From: Marinithermofilum abyssi
Lineage (GTDB): Bacteria; Bacillota; Bacilli; Thermoactinomycetales; DSM-45169
Direction of reading: 5' to 3'
DNA: 64,000 nt
NCBI RefSeq assembly: GCF_014641195.1
Contig: NZ_BMHQ01000001.1
Coordinates: 25,199 to 89,198 of the forward strand
The position numbers and the translations under genes were made by a program. Positions 18,495 through 26,489 of this stretch are shown here, in pieces. The notes beneath the pieces are model-generated. The model ran no database searches, was not told where the DNA came from, and saw only the letters and a list, made by a program, of their open reading frames with translations. Positions within the stretch are counted from its first letter, which is position 1. The number at the start of each line of letters is the position of its first letter.

Positions 18495-18511
18495 TTTGTG
18501 TGCAAACTGTG
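18495..18511 (+). promoter_or_regulatory. Candidate activator-binding site of the PTS operon
   Basis: TTTGTGTGCAAACTGTG lies 45 bp upstream of the -24 element and nearly repeats the motif in front of the activator gene. The distance suits a sigma-54 enhancer, although enhancers usually sit a little further away. Confidence 0.5.
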
Positions 18512-18555
18512 CAGAAAAAAATACACACAATTTTTTCCGGCAATACATTTGTACA

Positions 18556-18573
18556 TTGGCATATTTTTTGCTT
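18556..18573 (+). promoter_or_regulatory. Sigma-54 promoter of the PTS operon
   Basis: TTGGCATATTTTTTGCTT has GG and GC 12 bases apart, first base to first base, exactly as in the -24/-12 consensus. It lies about 90 bp before the first start codon and directly downstream of the LevR-type activator gene. Confidence 0.85.
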
Positions 18574-18659
18574 AGGATTAGATAGGGCACTGAAATTTTG
18601 CCGGAAGCAAACCGGCTTGGCCAAGTCACCTCGTGGAAAGGGGAAACCGTTTTACAGCC

Positions 18660-18983
18660 ATGGACCGACCGATTCGAGCTGCCATCTTGTGCACGATGGG
18701 CACCACCTCCCGCTGTCTCGCGGAAAAGATACAGACAGCTGCCGGTGCCCACGGGATTCCTTTGCAAATATCCGCTGCCAGTGTGGCGGAGTTTGAGGAG
18801 ATCGCTCCGGAACTGGATGTCCTATTACTGGAGCCACAGGTGCGCCACCACCAAAAATCGTTTGCAAAAACGGCCGCTCTTTACGGTTTACCATTGGCCG
18901 TGGTGGAGCCGCGTGCTTTTGCCACCATGAACGGCGATCGGGTGCTGCAACAAATGTTGGACCTCCTGAAGCGGGATGCCTGA
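18660..18983 (+). CDS. PTS IIB component, lactose/cellobiose type
   Basis: 107 residues, starting MDRPIRAAILCTMGTTS, in which Cys11 in the LCxxGxxS loop is the phosphocysteine site of IIB-Lac/Chb proteins. DVLLLEPQVRHH is the conserved middle segment. It passes phosphate from IIA to a sugar on a IIC permease. I prefer the ATG at 18660 to an upstream GTG because it gives the family's N-terminus. First gene after the sigma-54 promoter, 15 nt before the IIA gene. The operon contains no IIC, so its sugar, or a purely regulatory role, is open. Confidence 0.85.
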   Translation: MDRPIRAAILCTMGTTSRCLAEKIQTAAGAHGIPLQISAASVAEFEEIAPELDVLLLEPQVRHHQKSFAKTAALYGLPLAVVEPRAFATMNGDRVLQQMLDLLKRDA

Positions 18984-18998
18984 CAAGGAGAGAGATCC

Positions 18999-19370
18999 AT
19001 GGATTTTGAACAGCAGGTGTGGCAGTTGGTACTGCACGGCGGTAATGCACGATCTTGTGCATATGAAGCAATGGATGCCGCAGAGTCAGGAGACTTCAAA
19101 TCGGCCGAAAAGCATTTGAAAGAAGCGGAAGCCGCTTTTCGTGAAGGACATCAAGTATTGACCACCCTTCTTCAATCGGGTGACGATCAGCTGAGCGGCC
19201 TGCTCATGATGCATGCCCAGGACCACCTGATGACTGCCCAAGCCGAATTGAATTTGATCCGGCGCATCATACATCAGCAACAGTCCATTCAGAACCTGGA
19301 ACAACGACTGCAAATTTTAGAAGAAACGAGGGATACTTATGCAAGAAACCACCATCGTCATTCAAAATGA
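18999..19370 (+). CDS. PTS IIA component, lactose/cellobiose type
   Basis: A 123-residue all-helical protein. MHAQDHLM places the phospho-His at residue 72 and the metal-binding Asp at 75, as in IIA-Lac. It takes phosphate from HPr and gives it to IIB. The frame runs 32 nt into the HPr gene, an unusually long overlap for two soluble PTS proteins, so their translation is likely coupled. The ribosome site is AAGGAGAGAG. Confidence 0.88.
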   Translation: MDFEQQVWQLVLHGGNARSCAYEAMDAAESGDFKSAEKHLKEAEAAFREGHQVLTTLLQSGDDQLSGLLMMHAQDHLMTAQAELNLIRRIIHQQQSIQNLEQRLQILEETRDTYARNHHRHSK

Positions 19371-19599
19371 AAGCGGACTCCATGCTCGTCCGGCTGCTCT
19401 GTTGGTACAAGAAGCTGGTAAATACGAAAGCCAAGTACAGCTGATAAAAGCGGGCAAACAAGTGGACGCCAAAAGCCTGTTGGGTGTGATGTCTCTCTCT
19501 GTCCGTAAAGGCGATGAAATCACCATCCGCGCAGAGGGCAACGACGCAGAAGCTGCTGTAAACGGTCTGCGCAGCCTGATTGAAAGCGGTTTGGAGTAA
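19339..19599 (+). CDS. ptsH: HPr phosphocarrier protein
   Basis: 86 residues of standard HPr: GLHARPAA gives phospho-His15, and AKSLLGVM gives Ser46, the regulatory site that HPr kinase phosphorylates in Firmicutes. It relays phosphate from Enzyme I to IIA and, as a family property, to PRD regulators such as the activator at 15470. Whether this is the cell's only HPr cannot be told from the window; its place in a sigma-54 operon is unusual for a housekeeping HPr. Confidence 0.92.
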   Translation: MQETTIVIQNESGLHARPAALLVQEAGKYESQVQLIKAGKQVDAKSLLGVMSLSVRKGDEITIRAEGNDAEAAVNGLRSLIESGLE

Positions 19600-19629
19600 G
19601 TTTGAGAGCACTGCAGAAAGAGGGGTAGC

Positions 19630-21351
19630 ATGACCATGACTACTACTGTTCGCCTGAACGGAGTGGGCGCCGCTCCCGGCCTGGCCATCGGACAGGCTGT
19701 TTGGTGGCGCAAAGAACGGCCCGTTGTGGAGACCCGCTCCATTTCCGATACAGAACAAGAAACCCGCCGCCTGGAACAAGCGGTCAGCCAAGCAAAAGAA
19801 CAACTTTCCCGCTTGCGGGAAGTAACAGCCGAGCGGATGGGTGAAGGAGAAGCCGGGATCTTTGACGCCCACCTCTCCTTTTTGGATGATCCCGCCTATG
19901 TCGGGGAAATGAAAAACCGGATTCAGCAGCAAAAGAAGAACGCCGAATCCATCTGCTCCGCTGTAACGGATGAAATGAGCCAAATGCTGGCCTCCCTGCC
20001 GGATGAGTATATGCAAGCCCGCGCAGATGATATCCGGGATGTAGGCGATCGTCTGCTGCTGCTTTTATCGGGCAAACAGCCCTTTGATCCCTCCCTGTTG
20101 CAACCGGGTAGCGTAGTGGTGGCCGAAGAACTGGCTCCCTCCGATACCGCCCAGTTTCCTCCCGGAATCGCGGCTATGATCACGGCCCGGGGCAGTAAAA
20201 CGGCCCACGCAGCCATCATGGCTCGTACGCTGGGAATTCCTGCCGTGCTTGGGTTGGGCAAAGCCATCGAGCAGGTGCAGGACGGCGATACCATCATTGC
20301 CGATGGCGAAGCGGGTTGGATTGATCTCAATCCCGATGCGGAAACCCAAGCCAAAGCCGAAAAGGAAATGAAACGGCAACAAGAGCTTCGGGATCAAGCA
20401 CTCCAAAAAGCCGGAGAAGACGCCGTTACCCAAGATGGAAAACGGATCCAGATCTTCGCCAATATCGGCAGCCTGAACGACGTGGAAACCGCGCTGAACA
20501 ACGGCGCCGAAGGCGTCGGCCTGTTCCGGACGGAATTCCTCTACCTCGAAAACGATCACTGGCCGACGGAAGAAGAGCAATACCAGACCTATCGCAAGGT
20601 ACTGGAAGCTTTTGACGGACGCCCGGTCATCATCCGTACCCTGGATATCGGCGGAGACAAAGATCTCCCTTATGCTGAACTGCCCAAAGAAGAAAACCCC
20701 TTTTTGGGCCACCGGGCCATCCGCTTCTGTTTGGCCAACAAAGACATTTTTAAAACCCAGCTCCGCGCCCTGCTTCGAGCCGGTGTCTACGGAGACCTGT
20801 GGATTATGTTCCCCATGGTGGAGAACGTGTCCGAGGTGAAAGAAGCCAAAGCCCTGTTGGAAGAGTGCCGTCAGGAGCTGCACAAAGAAGGCGTTCAAAC
20901 GGCTGAACAGCTGAAGGTCGGCATTATGGTGGAAGTGCCCGCCGCTGCCGTTACCGCCGACCTCCTGGCCAAAGAAGTGGATTTTATGAGCATCGGCACG
21001 AACGACCTGACCCAGTACACTCTGGCTGCCGACCGGGGCAATGAAGCCGTGGCCCATCTGTACGATGCGGCTCACCCCGCTGTTTTGCGCTTGGTGCGCC
21101 AAACCTGCGATGCGGGTCAAAAAGCAGGCATCCCCGTCGGTATGTGCGGCGAACTGGCCGGCGATCCCAAAATGACGGAAGTGCTGGTCGGCCTGGGCCT
21201 GGTAGAGCTCTCCATGAGCGCCGGAACCATCCCGGAAGTGAAAGAGCAAGTGCGTGGGGTAAACTCCACGGATGCACGCGAACTGGCTGACCACGCCCTA
21301 ACTCGGGAAAATCCCGATGAAGTGCGCACCGTCGCTGCAAAAGGAAAATAA
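19630..21351 (+). CDS. ptsI: PTS Enzyme I
   Basis: 573 residues, full family length. GSKTAHAAIMARTLGIPAV holds phospho-His193; NGAEGVGLFRTEFLY and GTNDLTQYTLAADRGN are the PEP/Mg2+-binding parts of the C-terminal barrel, and GMCGELAGDP carries the active-site Cys. It uses phosphoenolpyruvate to phosphorylate HPr. It closes the IIB-IIA-HPr-EI operon, starting behind GAGGGG, and is followed by a strong terminator. HPr and EI at the end of a sigma-54-controlled operon could let the cell raise the whole phosphate chain on one signal. Confidence 0.95.
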   Translation: MTMTTTVRLNGVGAAPGLAIGQAVWWRKERPVVETRSISDTEQETRRLEQAVSQAKEQLSRLREVTAERMGEGEAGIFDAHLSFLDDPAYVGEMKNRIQQQKKNAESICSAVTDEMSQMLASLPDEYMQARADDIRDVGDRLLLLLSGKQPFDPSLLQPGSVVVAEELAPSDTAQFPPGIAAMITARGSKTAHAAIMARTLGIPAVLGLGKAIEQVQDGDTIIADGEAGWIDLNPDAETQAKAEKEMKRQQELRDQALQKAGEDAVTQDGKRIQIFANIGSLNDVETALNNGAEGVGLFRTEFLYLENDHWPTEEEQYQTYRKVLEAFDGRPVIIRTLDIGGDKDLPYAELPKEENPFLGHRAIRFCLANKDIFKTQLRALLRAGVYGDLWIMFPMVENVSEVKEAKALLEECRQELHKEGVQTAEQLKVGIMVEVPAAAVTADLLAKEVDFMSIGTNDLTQYTLAADRGNEAVAHLYDAAHPAVLRLVRQTCDAGQKAGIPVGMCGELAGDPKMTEVLVGLGLVELSMSAGTIPEVKEQVRGVNSTDARELADHALTRENPDEVRTVAAKGK

Positions 21352-21362
21352 TCCACCCACAA

Positions 21363-21395
21363 TAAAAGCTCCGACCGAATAGGTCGGAGCTTTTA
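21363..21395. terminator. Terminator after ptsI
   Basis: AAAAGCTCCGACC and GGTCGGAGCTTTT form a 13-bp stem with a five-base loop. Symmetric A/T flanks would allow bidirectional use. Confidence 0.9.
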
Positions 21396-21475
21396 TAAGG
21401 TTTCATCTCCCGGAAATCGGGGAATATAGGTATCAGACTTCTTCACCCTAACCCTTTCCTTTGGCTTGCTCTTCC

Positions 21476-21510
21476 CATAAAAACACCTCCGCATGAGCGG
21501 AGGTGTCATT
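21476..21510 (-). terminator. Terminator of speD
   Basis: ACACCTCCGC-ATGA-GCGGAGGTGT followed by TTTTTAT on the minus strand, downstream of the speD stop at 21522. Confidence 0.88.
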
Positions 21511-21521
21511 TTGTTCAGTCG

Positions 21522-21923
21522 TCAGACTGCACTTTTGACCAGTTTGTCGTCAGGTTGGACTACCTCGATGGGACCGTCGCCGCGACGCATCACTTTCGGG
21601 AAAGCTTGCGTGGGCTTCAGTACTTCCATCATATACTGGATAGCAACCATGGGATCCACGTCGTAACCGCAAGTATAGCAGTCCAATGCAGCGAATCCTT
21701 TTTCCGGGTAGGTGTGAATCGACAGATGGCTTTCCGACAACAGCACCAACACAGTGGCCCCTTGCGGTTCAAACGACTTTTTCTGCGACGAGAGAACCGT
21801 AGCACCACACTTCTCCGCCGCGATCTTCATGTGCTCCTCCAGCTTTGAGGCGTCGTTGAGCAGATCGAAATCGACACCCCAAGCATCCATGGCTACATGC
21901 CGTCCGAAAGTAGAGTATTCCAT
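21522..21923 (-). CDS. speD: S-adenosylmethionine decarboxylase proenzyme
   Basis: A 133-residue class 1b proenzyme. Self-cleavage should occur between Glu64 and Ser65 in LSESHLSIHTYPE, turning Ser65 into the pyruvoyl group; His70 and Cys85 correspond to His68 and Cys83 of the Thermotoga enzyme. It produces decarboxylated S-adenosylmethionine for spermidine synthesis. The gene stands alone, with a leader of roughly 100 bases carrying short repeats and its own terminator. Spermidine synthase is not nearby. Confidence 0.93.
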   Translation of the reverse strand: MEYSTFGRHVAMDAWGVDFDLLNDASKLEEHMKIAAEKCGATVLSSQKKSFEPQGATVLVLLSESHLSIHTYPEKGFAALDCYTCGYDVDPMVAIQYMMEVLKPTQAFPKVMRRGDGPIEVVQPDDKLVKSAV

Positions 21924-22127
21924 CCCCTTCCGGCCCCCTTCCTAGGAAATATTTGGTGTTAAGCCAATATTCCGCTAGGATCTGCTCGTTCACCACGGGG
22001 GAAGGTTAGTCCTTAGAGGTCCCAACCCTTTAAGTGAATCTTGGATCCTTCTAGCGCAATTTCACAAACAATACCGTATCACACTTTATTACGGGTTGCA
22101 ATAACCATTTTCAGGCCGTAGAAAAAT

Positions 22128-22898
22128 TTACATTCCCATAATGTTGTACCCGGAATCTACGTGAATCACTTCGCCCGTCACGCCCCGGGACATATCGCTG
22201 GCTAAGAACAGGGCAGTATCTGCCACTTCCGCTACATCGGTCGTACGGCGCAGCGGTGCCTTTTCTTCAATAATGTGCAGGATCTGGTTGAAATCCTTGA
22301 CCCCTTTGGCGGCCAATGTGCGGATGGGACCCGCAGAAATGGCATTGACCCGGATGTTGTCGGCGCCCAGCTCATACGCCATGTACTTCACATTGGTTTC
22401 GAGAGCGGCTTTGGCCACGCCCATTACCTTGTAGTTGGGGATAACCCGCTCCGCTCCCATGTAGGTAATCGTAATGATACTGCCGCCTTCCGTCATCAGG
22501 GGCTTGGCCGCATTGGCCACAGCCACCAGGGAGTAGGAGCTGATATCGTGGGCCAGTGCATACCCGTCACGGGAGGTTTCCACAAAGGGACCCTCCAGAT
22601 CTTCCCCTTTGGCAAAGGCGATGGCGTGCACCAATGTATCCAGCCGTCCCCACTTTTCCCGGATGGTGCCGAAGGCGTTTTGAATGTCATCGTCAGATGT
22701 CACGTCACAGGGGATGCAGAGAGATCCCGGCATCTCCTCTTCCACCAGCTTTTTCACCATCTGCTCCAAACGTTCACCTTGATAGGTAAAAGCCAGTTCC
22801 GCCCCTGCTCGATGAAGGGCTTTGGCAATCCCCCACGCGATACTCCGTTTATTGGCTACCCCCATGATCAGCGCGCGCTTGCCTTCCATCAACTTCAT
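22128..22898 (-). CDS. fabI: Enoyl-[ACP] reductase (NADH)
   Basis: A 256-residue FabI-type member of the SDR superfamily. GVANKRSIAWGIAKAL near the N-terminus is the FabI cofactor loop; PNYKVMGVAKAAL holds the catalytic Tyr and, seven residues later, the Lys. It reduces the enoyl-ACP double bond in the last step of fatty acid elongation. Start behind GGAAGGGAG. A FapR-type operator lies about 65 bp upstream, consistent with control by malonyl-CoA. Confidence 0.95.
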   Translation of the reverse strand: MKLMEGKRALIMGVANKRSIAWGIAKALHRAGAELAFTYQGERLEQMVKKLVEEEMPGSLCIPCDVTSDDDIQNAFGTIREKWGRLDTLVHAIAFAKGEDLEGPFVETSRDGYALAHDISSYSLVAVANAAKPLMTEGGSIITITYMGAERVIPNYKVMGVAKAALETNVKYMAYELGADNIRVNAISAGPIRTLAAKGVKDFNQILHIIEEKAPLRRTTDVAEVADTALFLASDMSRGVTGEVIHVDSGYNIMGM

Positions 22899-22954
22899 TA
22901 GTCTGGACTCCCTTCCGTTATGTAAATTCCAAATGATGTTTCAATGCCATGTTT

Positions 22955-22980
22955 CGTCAAATTAGTACCTGCTACTATAT
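22955..22980 (-). promoter_or_regulatory. FapR box and promoter of fabI
   Basis: ATTAGTACCTGCTACTATAT (22961-22980) matches the FapR palindrome (TTAGTACCTRGTACTAA-like) with few changes. On the minus strand it directly precedes TTGACG (22955-22960), a good -35, with a weak -10 (ATCATT) 17 bp further. FapR releases DNA when malonyl-CoA rises; control of fabI by FapR is known in Bacillus. Confidence 0.75.
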
Positions 22981-23257
22981 CCAGGTATCAGATTATCGAA
23001 AAACCGGAGCAATGTCAATCAATCCGATTTCGCCCAAGTTTTGAATCCCTTCACCATCACCTTTTCGTTTCTGCCTACTCTTATAGATAAAAAGCCTGGA
23101 TTCCTTCTTGATCCGTGAAAGAAAGGCCGTTTTTTCTTTCATATTTTGTAAAACAGGGAAGGAATATTCCTAGCTTGTCTACTTTAAAAAGGGGGAAAGT
23201 CTGCATAGCCTTATGGAGAAAACCTTGAACTCCTGCGTTGTGTCTGTCGGTAACCTT
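22981..23257. other. Spacer between fabI and a gene remnant
   Basis: A/T-richer DNA with no gene I can support. It should contain the promoter of whatever was once encoded at 23258-23421. Confidence 0.4.
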
Positions 23258-23421
23258 GGCACTGGCTCTATTTTTTACCGACGGTCAAAGAAAAAAGAAG
23301 AAGCCGATGTCAAGGGTATCAATGTGGAAGTGTTCGAGCCGATGACCGAACCCGCGAAAAAGACTCGGAGCAGGCAACCTAGGATGGCAACTGGAAGATC
23401 GTCGGCGCCGAAGTGGATTGA
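23258..23421 (+). pseudogene. Remnant of a small secreted protein gene
   Basis: Pieces in different plus frames look coding: LALALFFTDGQ (end of a hydrophobic segment), EEADVKGINVEVFEPMTEPA, and a C-terminal DGNWKIVGAEVD followed by a stop. The last resembles the end of NTF2-like/DUF4878-type lipoproteins (DGKWKIVG). At least two frame changes are needed to join them. Low confidence; random similarity is possible. Confidence 0.3.
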
Positions 23422-23540
23422 TCCAAGCCCGCCCCTTGTAATGGGAGGGGGGCTGTATGAAGAAATCCATCATCTGAGTGGGCATACACCGGAACCCTTC
23501 CGTCATACCATTTGGTGACTGCCTGGAAGGGGGGATCTCC

Positions 23541-24338
23541 TTGGATAGTTCCGGTTATGAAACATGTGCGGCTTTTGAACACCGCTTTTGGTTGCAGGTA
23601 TTAGGGGACCACGGCCGTTTTTTGGCTGACGCTCTCGCTCCGAAAGAACAGCGGGAATGGACGCGAGCTGTGCAATACGTACAGGTATTTGACCAACTGC
23701 GCAATGAAGCCAAACAAGCCGCTTCCGTCCAATCCTATATGTTACTGTCCCGCCAAGCATGGCAATGGACACAATCGATCCGGAGTTTCAAACTGTATCT
23801 GCTCCATCGTCAACTCACTTCATCCATCTCGATCGGCTTTACGCCCACCTTTATCAACCACATGGTGAACGAAGCGGAAGAATACTTGCGTGTGTTGTGT
23901 TATTTAATGAAAGGTAAATGCCCCCCGGCAGAACATGCCCTGCACCACCACTTCGTTTGGTTGTTGGACGCGGCAGGTCACGCCGGTGCCATCACCGATA
24001 CCATGGATACAGTGGAAAAAGAGTTGAAAAAACGGGGGATGCGCTTCAACAAACACTTTGAACAGTTTTATCTGAAAGCAGTGGAAATGGCGGGGTACTT
24101 ACGTACCTGCGTAACCCAGTTTCCCGCCCTGCACCGGTTCAACCGTCAGGTGAAACTGGAATTGGCACTGTTTCGGCGCTTTCTGAACGAACTGGAAGAG
24201 CTGCGGTTGGATCGGGAAGCATTGGGCACGCTGACTCCCTTGATGGCCGATCATATGGCTCGTGAAGAGTGTTATTACCTGACCAAGCTGGCACTGTCCA
24301 CCGGTATTCAGCCGCCCCAATGTGATGCATTTTCATGA
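23541..24338 (+). CDS. DUF2935 helical protein
   Basis: 265 residues from TTG behind AAGGGGGGATC. Two similar halves contain FWLQVLGDHGRFL and HHFVWLLDAAGHAGAI, each with a conserved His in a helix, as in DUF2935 proteins of Bacillota; a C-terminal DHMAREECYYLTKL adds further His/Glu. The family is predicted to be a ferritin-like/hemerythrin-like helical metal binder; its role is not established. Monocistronic. The DNA beyond its stop is an IS605-type right end. Confidence 0.85.
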   Translation: MDSSGYETCAAFEHRFWLQVLGDHGRFLADALAPKEQREWTRAVQYVQVFDQLRNEAKQAASVQSYMLLSRQAWQWTQSIRSFKLYLLHRQLTSSISIGFTPTFINHMVNEAEEYLRVLCYLMKGKCPPAEHALHHHFVWLLDAAGHAGAITDTMDTVEKELKKRGMRFNKHFEQFYLKAVEMAGYLRTCVTQFPALHRFNRQVKLELALFRRFLNELEELRLDREALGTLTPLMADHMAREECYYLTKLALSTGIQPPQCDAFS

Positions 24339-24369
24339 AAAACGGGGTGCCTGCACGGCACCCTGAGGT

Positions 24370-24636
24370 TCTGCCAAAGTTTATCTTCGGGAAAGAAGAA
24401 AGCACCAATCTCTCCTGCTGGGTAAACCATGAGAGTGAGATGAAGGAACTAGCGTACTGGTAATACCACGGGCACTTCCGTTGGTCGCAGGTACGCCGCC
24501 CATGCGGGTACATTTCTAACTGCATGGGATGGGCTGATGAGACAGCCCTGAACTTGGGAGTTGTCCGAAGCAGAAATGAATGGAGGACGCTAACTACCCA
24601 AGAATCCTACGCCTTCAGGCGTGTGGAGTCTCAAAA
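24370..24636 (+). mobile_element. Orphan IS200/IS605-type right end with omega-RNA-like region
   Basis: The stretch ends in AGAATCCTACGCC-TTCA-GGCGTGTGGAGTCTCAA (24601-24634), the imperfect subterminal hairpin typical of IS605-family right ends; a related end (49430-49460) follows the truncated tnpB on the other strand. The 200 bases before it carry several GC-rich hairpins but no reading frame, as in the region where TnpB omega-RNA is encoded. No transposase remains. The last bases overlap the stop codon of ablB. This may be a decayed insertion or a short non-autonomous element. Confidence 0.6.
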
Positions 24637-25473
24637 AGCTTTCACCCAGATGTTCATATCCTCAAAGCCACCGGCAATCTCACAGTTTTGAACCAGCCGT
24701 CCCCGGTATCGATAGCCGTGTTTGGCAGCCACAATATTCATTCCTGCTGAAATCGCCCGTGTCAGAGAAAAGGCGTGACCGATCCCCATCTTGGACAGCT
24801 TTTGCTCCAAATGGCTGAACAAGGCACTGACCAGCCCTTTGCCCCGGTATTGCGGATCGGTGGCGCAATCGGTCAATTCCGCACATTGATACTCGGGAAA
24901 CACATCGGCCGAGGAGGCGCTCACGATCCACTCCTCATGTGTCACCACTGAAAAGTAGACATCATCCTCCATTGCTCTTCGTATGTCATCTTCATGATGG
25001 ATCGGAGTCGGATAGGTAGTAAACACCTGCCGGTACAATCGGGCAAGCTCTGGAACATCCTCCGGTTGAGCCTCCCGCAAAGCATACCCCGCAGGCAATT
25101 CAGGCGGTTGCTCGATCTTTTTCGTCTGCTCGGCCAGCTTGACGATGCGATCCAATTCGTCGCACTTTTCGGAGAGGGCGCGTTCTTTTTCCACGAAGTT
25201 GGCCATCATGCACGCACTATCTCCGTTAAAAAAACCGTCGATGGTTCCTTCCAACCGAAACCCTTCGTTTTTCCATGCCTCCACATCTTGTTCCCGAGCA
25301 TACACAATCACTTTCCCCAATTGCTTTTCTTCCGCTTCCTCCACCAGGTCCCGACTTAGACGGGAGACTTCTTGTTTAGGATATTCCAGCAGCTTGACGC
25401 GGCTGTTATGGGGATCCACTTCGACTTTGCACGATTCCAGTTCCTTGACGGATGTCAGTATGCTTTGATTCAT
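24631..25473 (-). CDS. ablB: Putative beta-lysine N-acetyltransferase
   Basis: 280 residues: an N-terminal part (1-135) typical of AblB/YodP and a C-terminal GNAT domain (about 135-275) with the acetyl-CoA loop DPQYRGKGLVSALFSHLE and AGMNIVAAKHGYRYRGRLVQNC. AblB acetylates beta-lysine made by lysine 2,3-aminomutase (AblA), giving the compatible solute N-acetyl-beta-lysine. The usual partner ablA is absent here. The stop codon lies within the IS605-type end, so the last residues may differ from the ancestral protein. Start at ATG behind GAGGAAGG. Confidence 0.88.
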   Translation of the reverse strand: MNQSILTSVKELESCKVEVDPHNSRVKLLEYPKQEVSRLSRDLVEEAEEKQLGKVIVYAREQDVEAWKNEGFRLEGTIDGFFNGDSACMMANFVEKERALSEKCDELDRIVKLAEQTKKIEQPPELPAGYALREAQPEDVPELARLYRQVFTTYPTPIHHEDDIRRAMEDDVYFSVVTHEEWIVSASSADVFPEYQCAELTDCATDPQYRGKGLVSALFSHLEQKLSKMGIGHAFSLTRAISAGMNIVAAKHGYRYRGRLVQNCEIAGGFEDMNIWVKAF

Positions 25474-25669
25474 GCCTTCCTCCTCGGATCCGTTTTTTAT
25501 GCCAGCGATTCCATCATTCCTATTTCATTTTATAGAAATCATTTCCATATAGGCAATGGGAGTGACGACGGCTGACATCGGTTTTTCCGGCAGATCCCAT
25601 TCTAAGGAAAGCTGAACCATGTTTCCTCAAAGGATATGAAGGGTTTTCATTCCTTCTCTCCGGATTTTT

Positions 25670-26008
25670 CTAATAAACCCGGTATCGCAAAATGTACCGG
25701 TGCATGACAAGCTCCACCGTACCCAAGATCAAAACCGTCAACAGAACAGCCCACCATCGAACTTCCGTGCCAGCAACCCACCAGGGTATCGTCCACAAAG
25801 TGACAGCCATAAACGAGGCACCGGCCAGTGTAGCGAGGAGATTTCCCCAACGGGGCACGATCCACTGGTCGGCCAGGTGACCGACCACCGCCCAAAATGC
25901 CGCCACCCCTGCCGGCACCCATGGACTGCTGAAGGTAAGGCCTCCGGTAACCACAGACAGGCAGTTGAGCACGGTCCAATACATGATCCATTTCAAAGCC
26001 CCGTTCAT
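25670..26008 (-). CDS. DUF2512 membrane protein
   Basis: 112 residues with four predicted membrane helices and the motif AVVGHLADQWIVPRWGN between helices 2 and 3, typical of YndM/DUF2512 proteins of spore formers. The family's function is unknown. Ribosome site GGAGGGAGA. Divergent from the L,D-transpeptidase gene; promoters must share about 80 bp. Confidence 0.82.
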   Translation of the reverse strand: MNGALKWIMYWTVLNCLSVVTGGLTFSSPWVPAGVAAFWAVVGHLADQWIVPRWGNLLATLAGASFMAVTLWTIPWWVAGTEVRWWAVLLTVLILGTVELVMHRYILRYRVY

Positions 26009-26090
26009 CTTCTCCCTCCTTTTCAGATAGTATGGTTACAACAAATCCATCGATTCCCCATAGGATAGGGAAAGAAAGGAGGATGCAGCA

Positions 26091-26444
26091 TTGCCTAATA
26101 TCCTGGTGGATTTGTCCGAGCGCCGTCTGTTTTTGATGGAGGGAAATCGTGTGTTGCGGTCCTATCCTATTGCAATCGGAAAGATATTATCGAGAACGCC
26201 GGTCGGGATTTATCGCATCATCAATAAAGTGCCCTACCCCTATACTCGTCCCGGTGGTCCCCTGACGCCCTACGGCACCTACTGGATGGGGCTCTCCCGG
26301 AGAGGGTACGGCATTCACGGCACAAATAGGCCCTCTTCCATCGGAAAGAGGGTTTCCAGAGGATGTATACGTATGTACAACAGAGATGTGGAGGATCTCG
26401 CCCGACGTGTAGGCATCGGGACGATCGTGATCATCCGCCAGTAA
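26091..26444 (+). CDS. L,D-transpeptidase (YkuD domain)
   Basis: 117 residues from TTG behind AAAGGAGGATG. It is a bare YkuD domain: [13 protein letters not shown] holds the conserved His and [15 protein letters not shown] the catalytic Cys. Members attack the peptide stem of peptidoglycan at a meso-diaminopimelate residue to form 3-3 cross-links, or anchor proteins. There is no signal peptide or LysM domain, which resembles short spore-associated YkuD proteins; export, if any, is unexplained. Confidence 0.9.
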   Translation: MPNILVDLSERRLFLMEGNRVLRSYPIAIGKILSRTPVGIYRIINKVPYPYTRPGGPLTPYGTYWMGLSRRGYGIHGTNRPSSIGKRVSRGCIRMYNRDVEDLARRVGIGTIVIIRQ

Positions 26445-26489
26445 AATCCCCGTTGCCGGTCCAGACACACCTCCCCCTTCACTCCCGAT

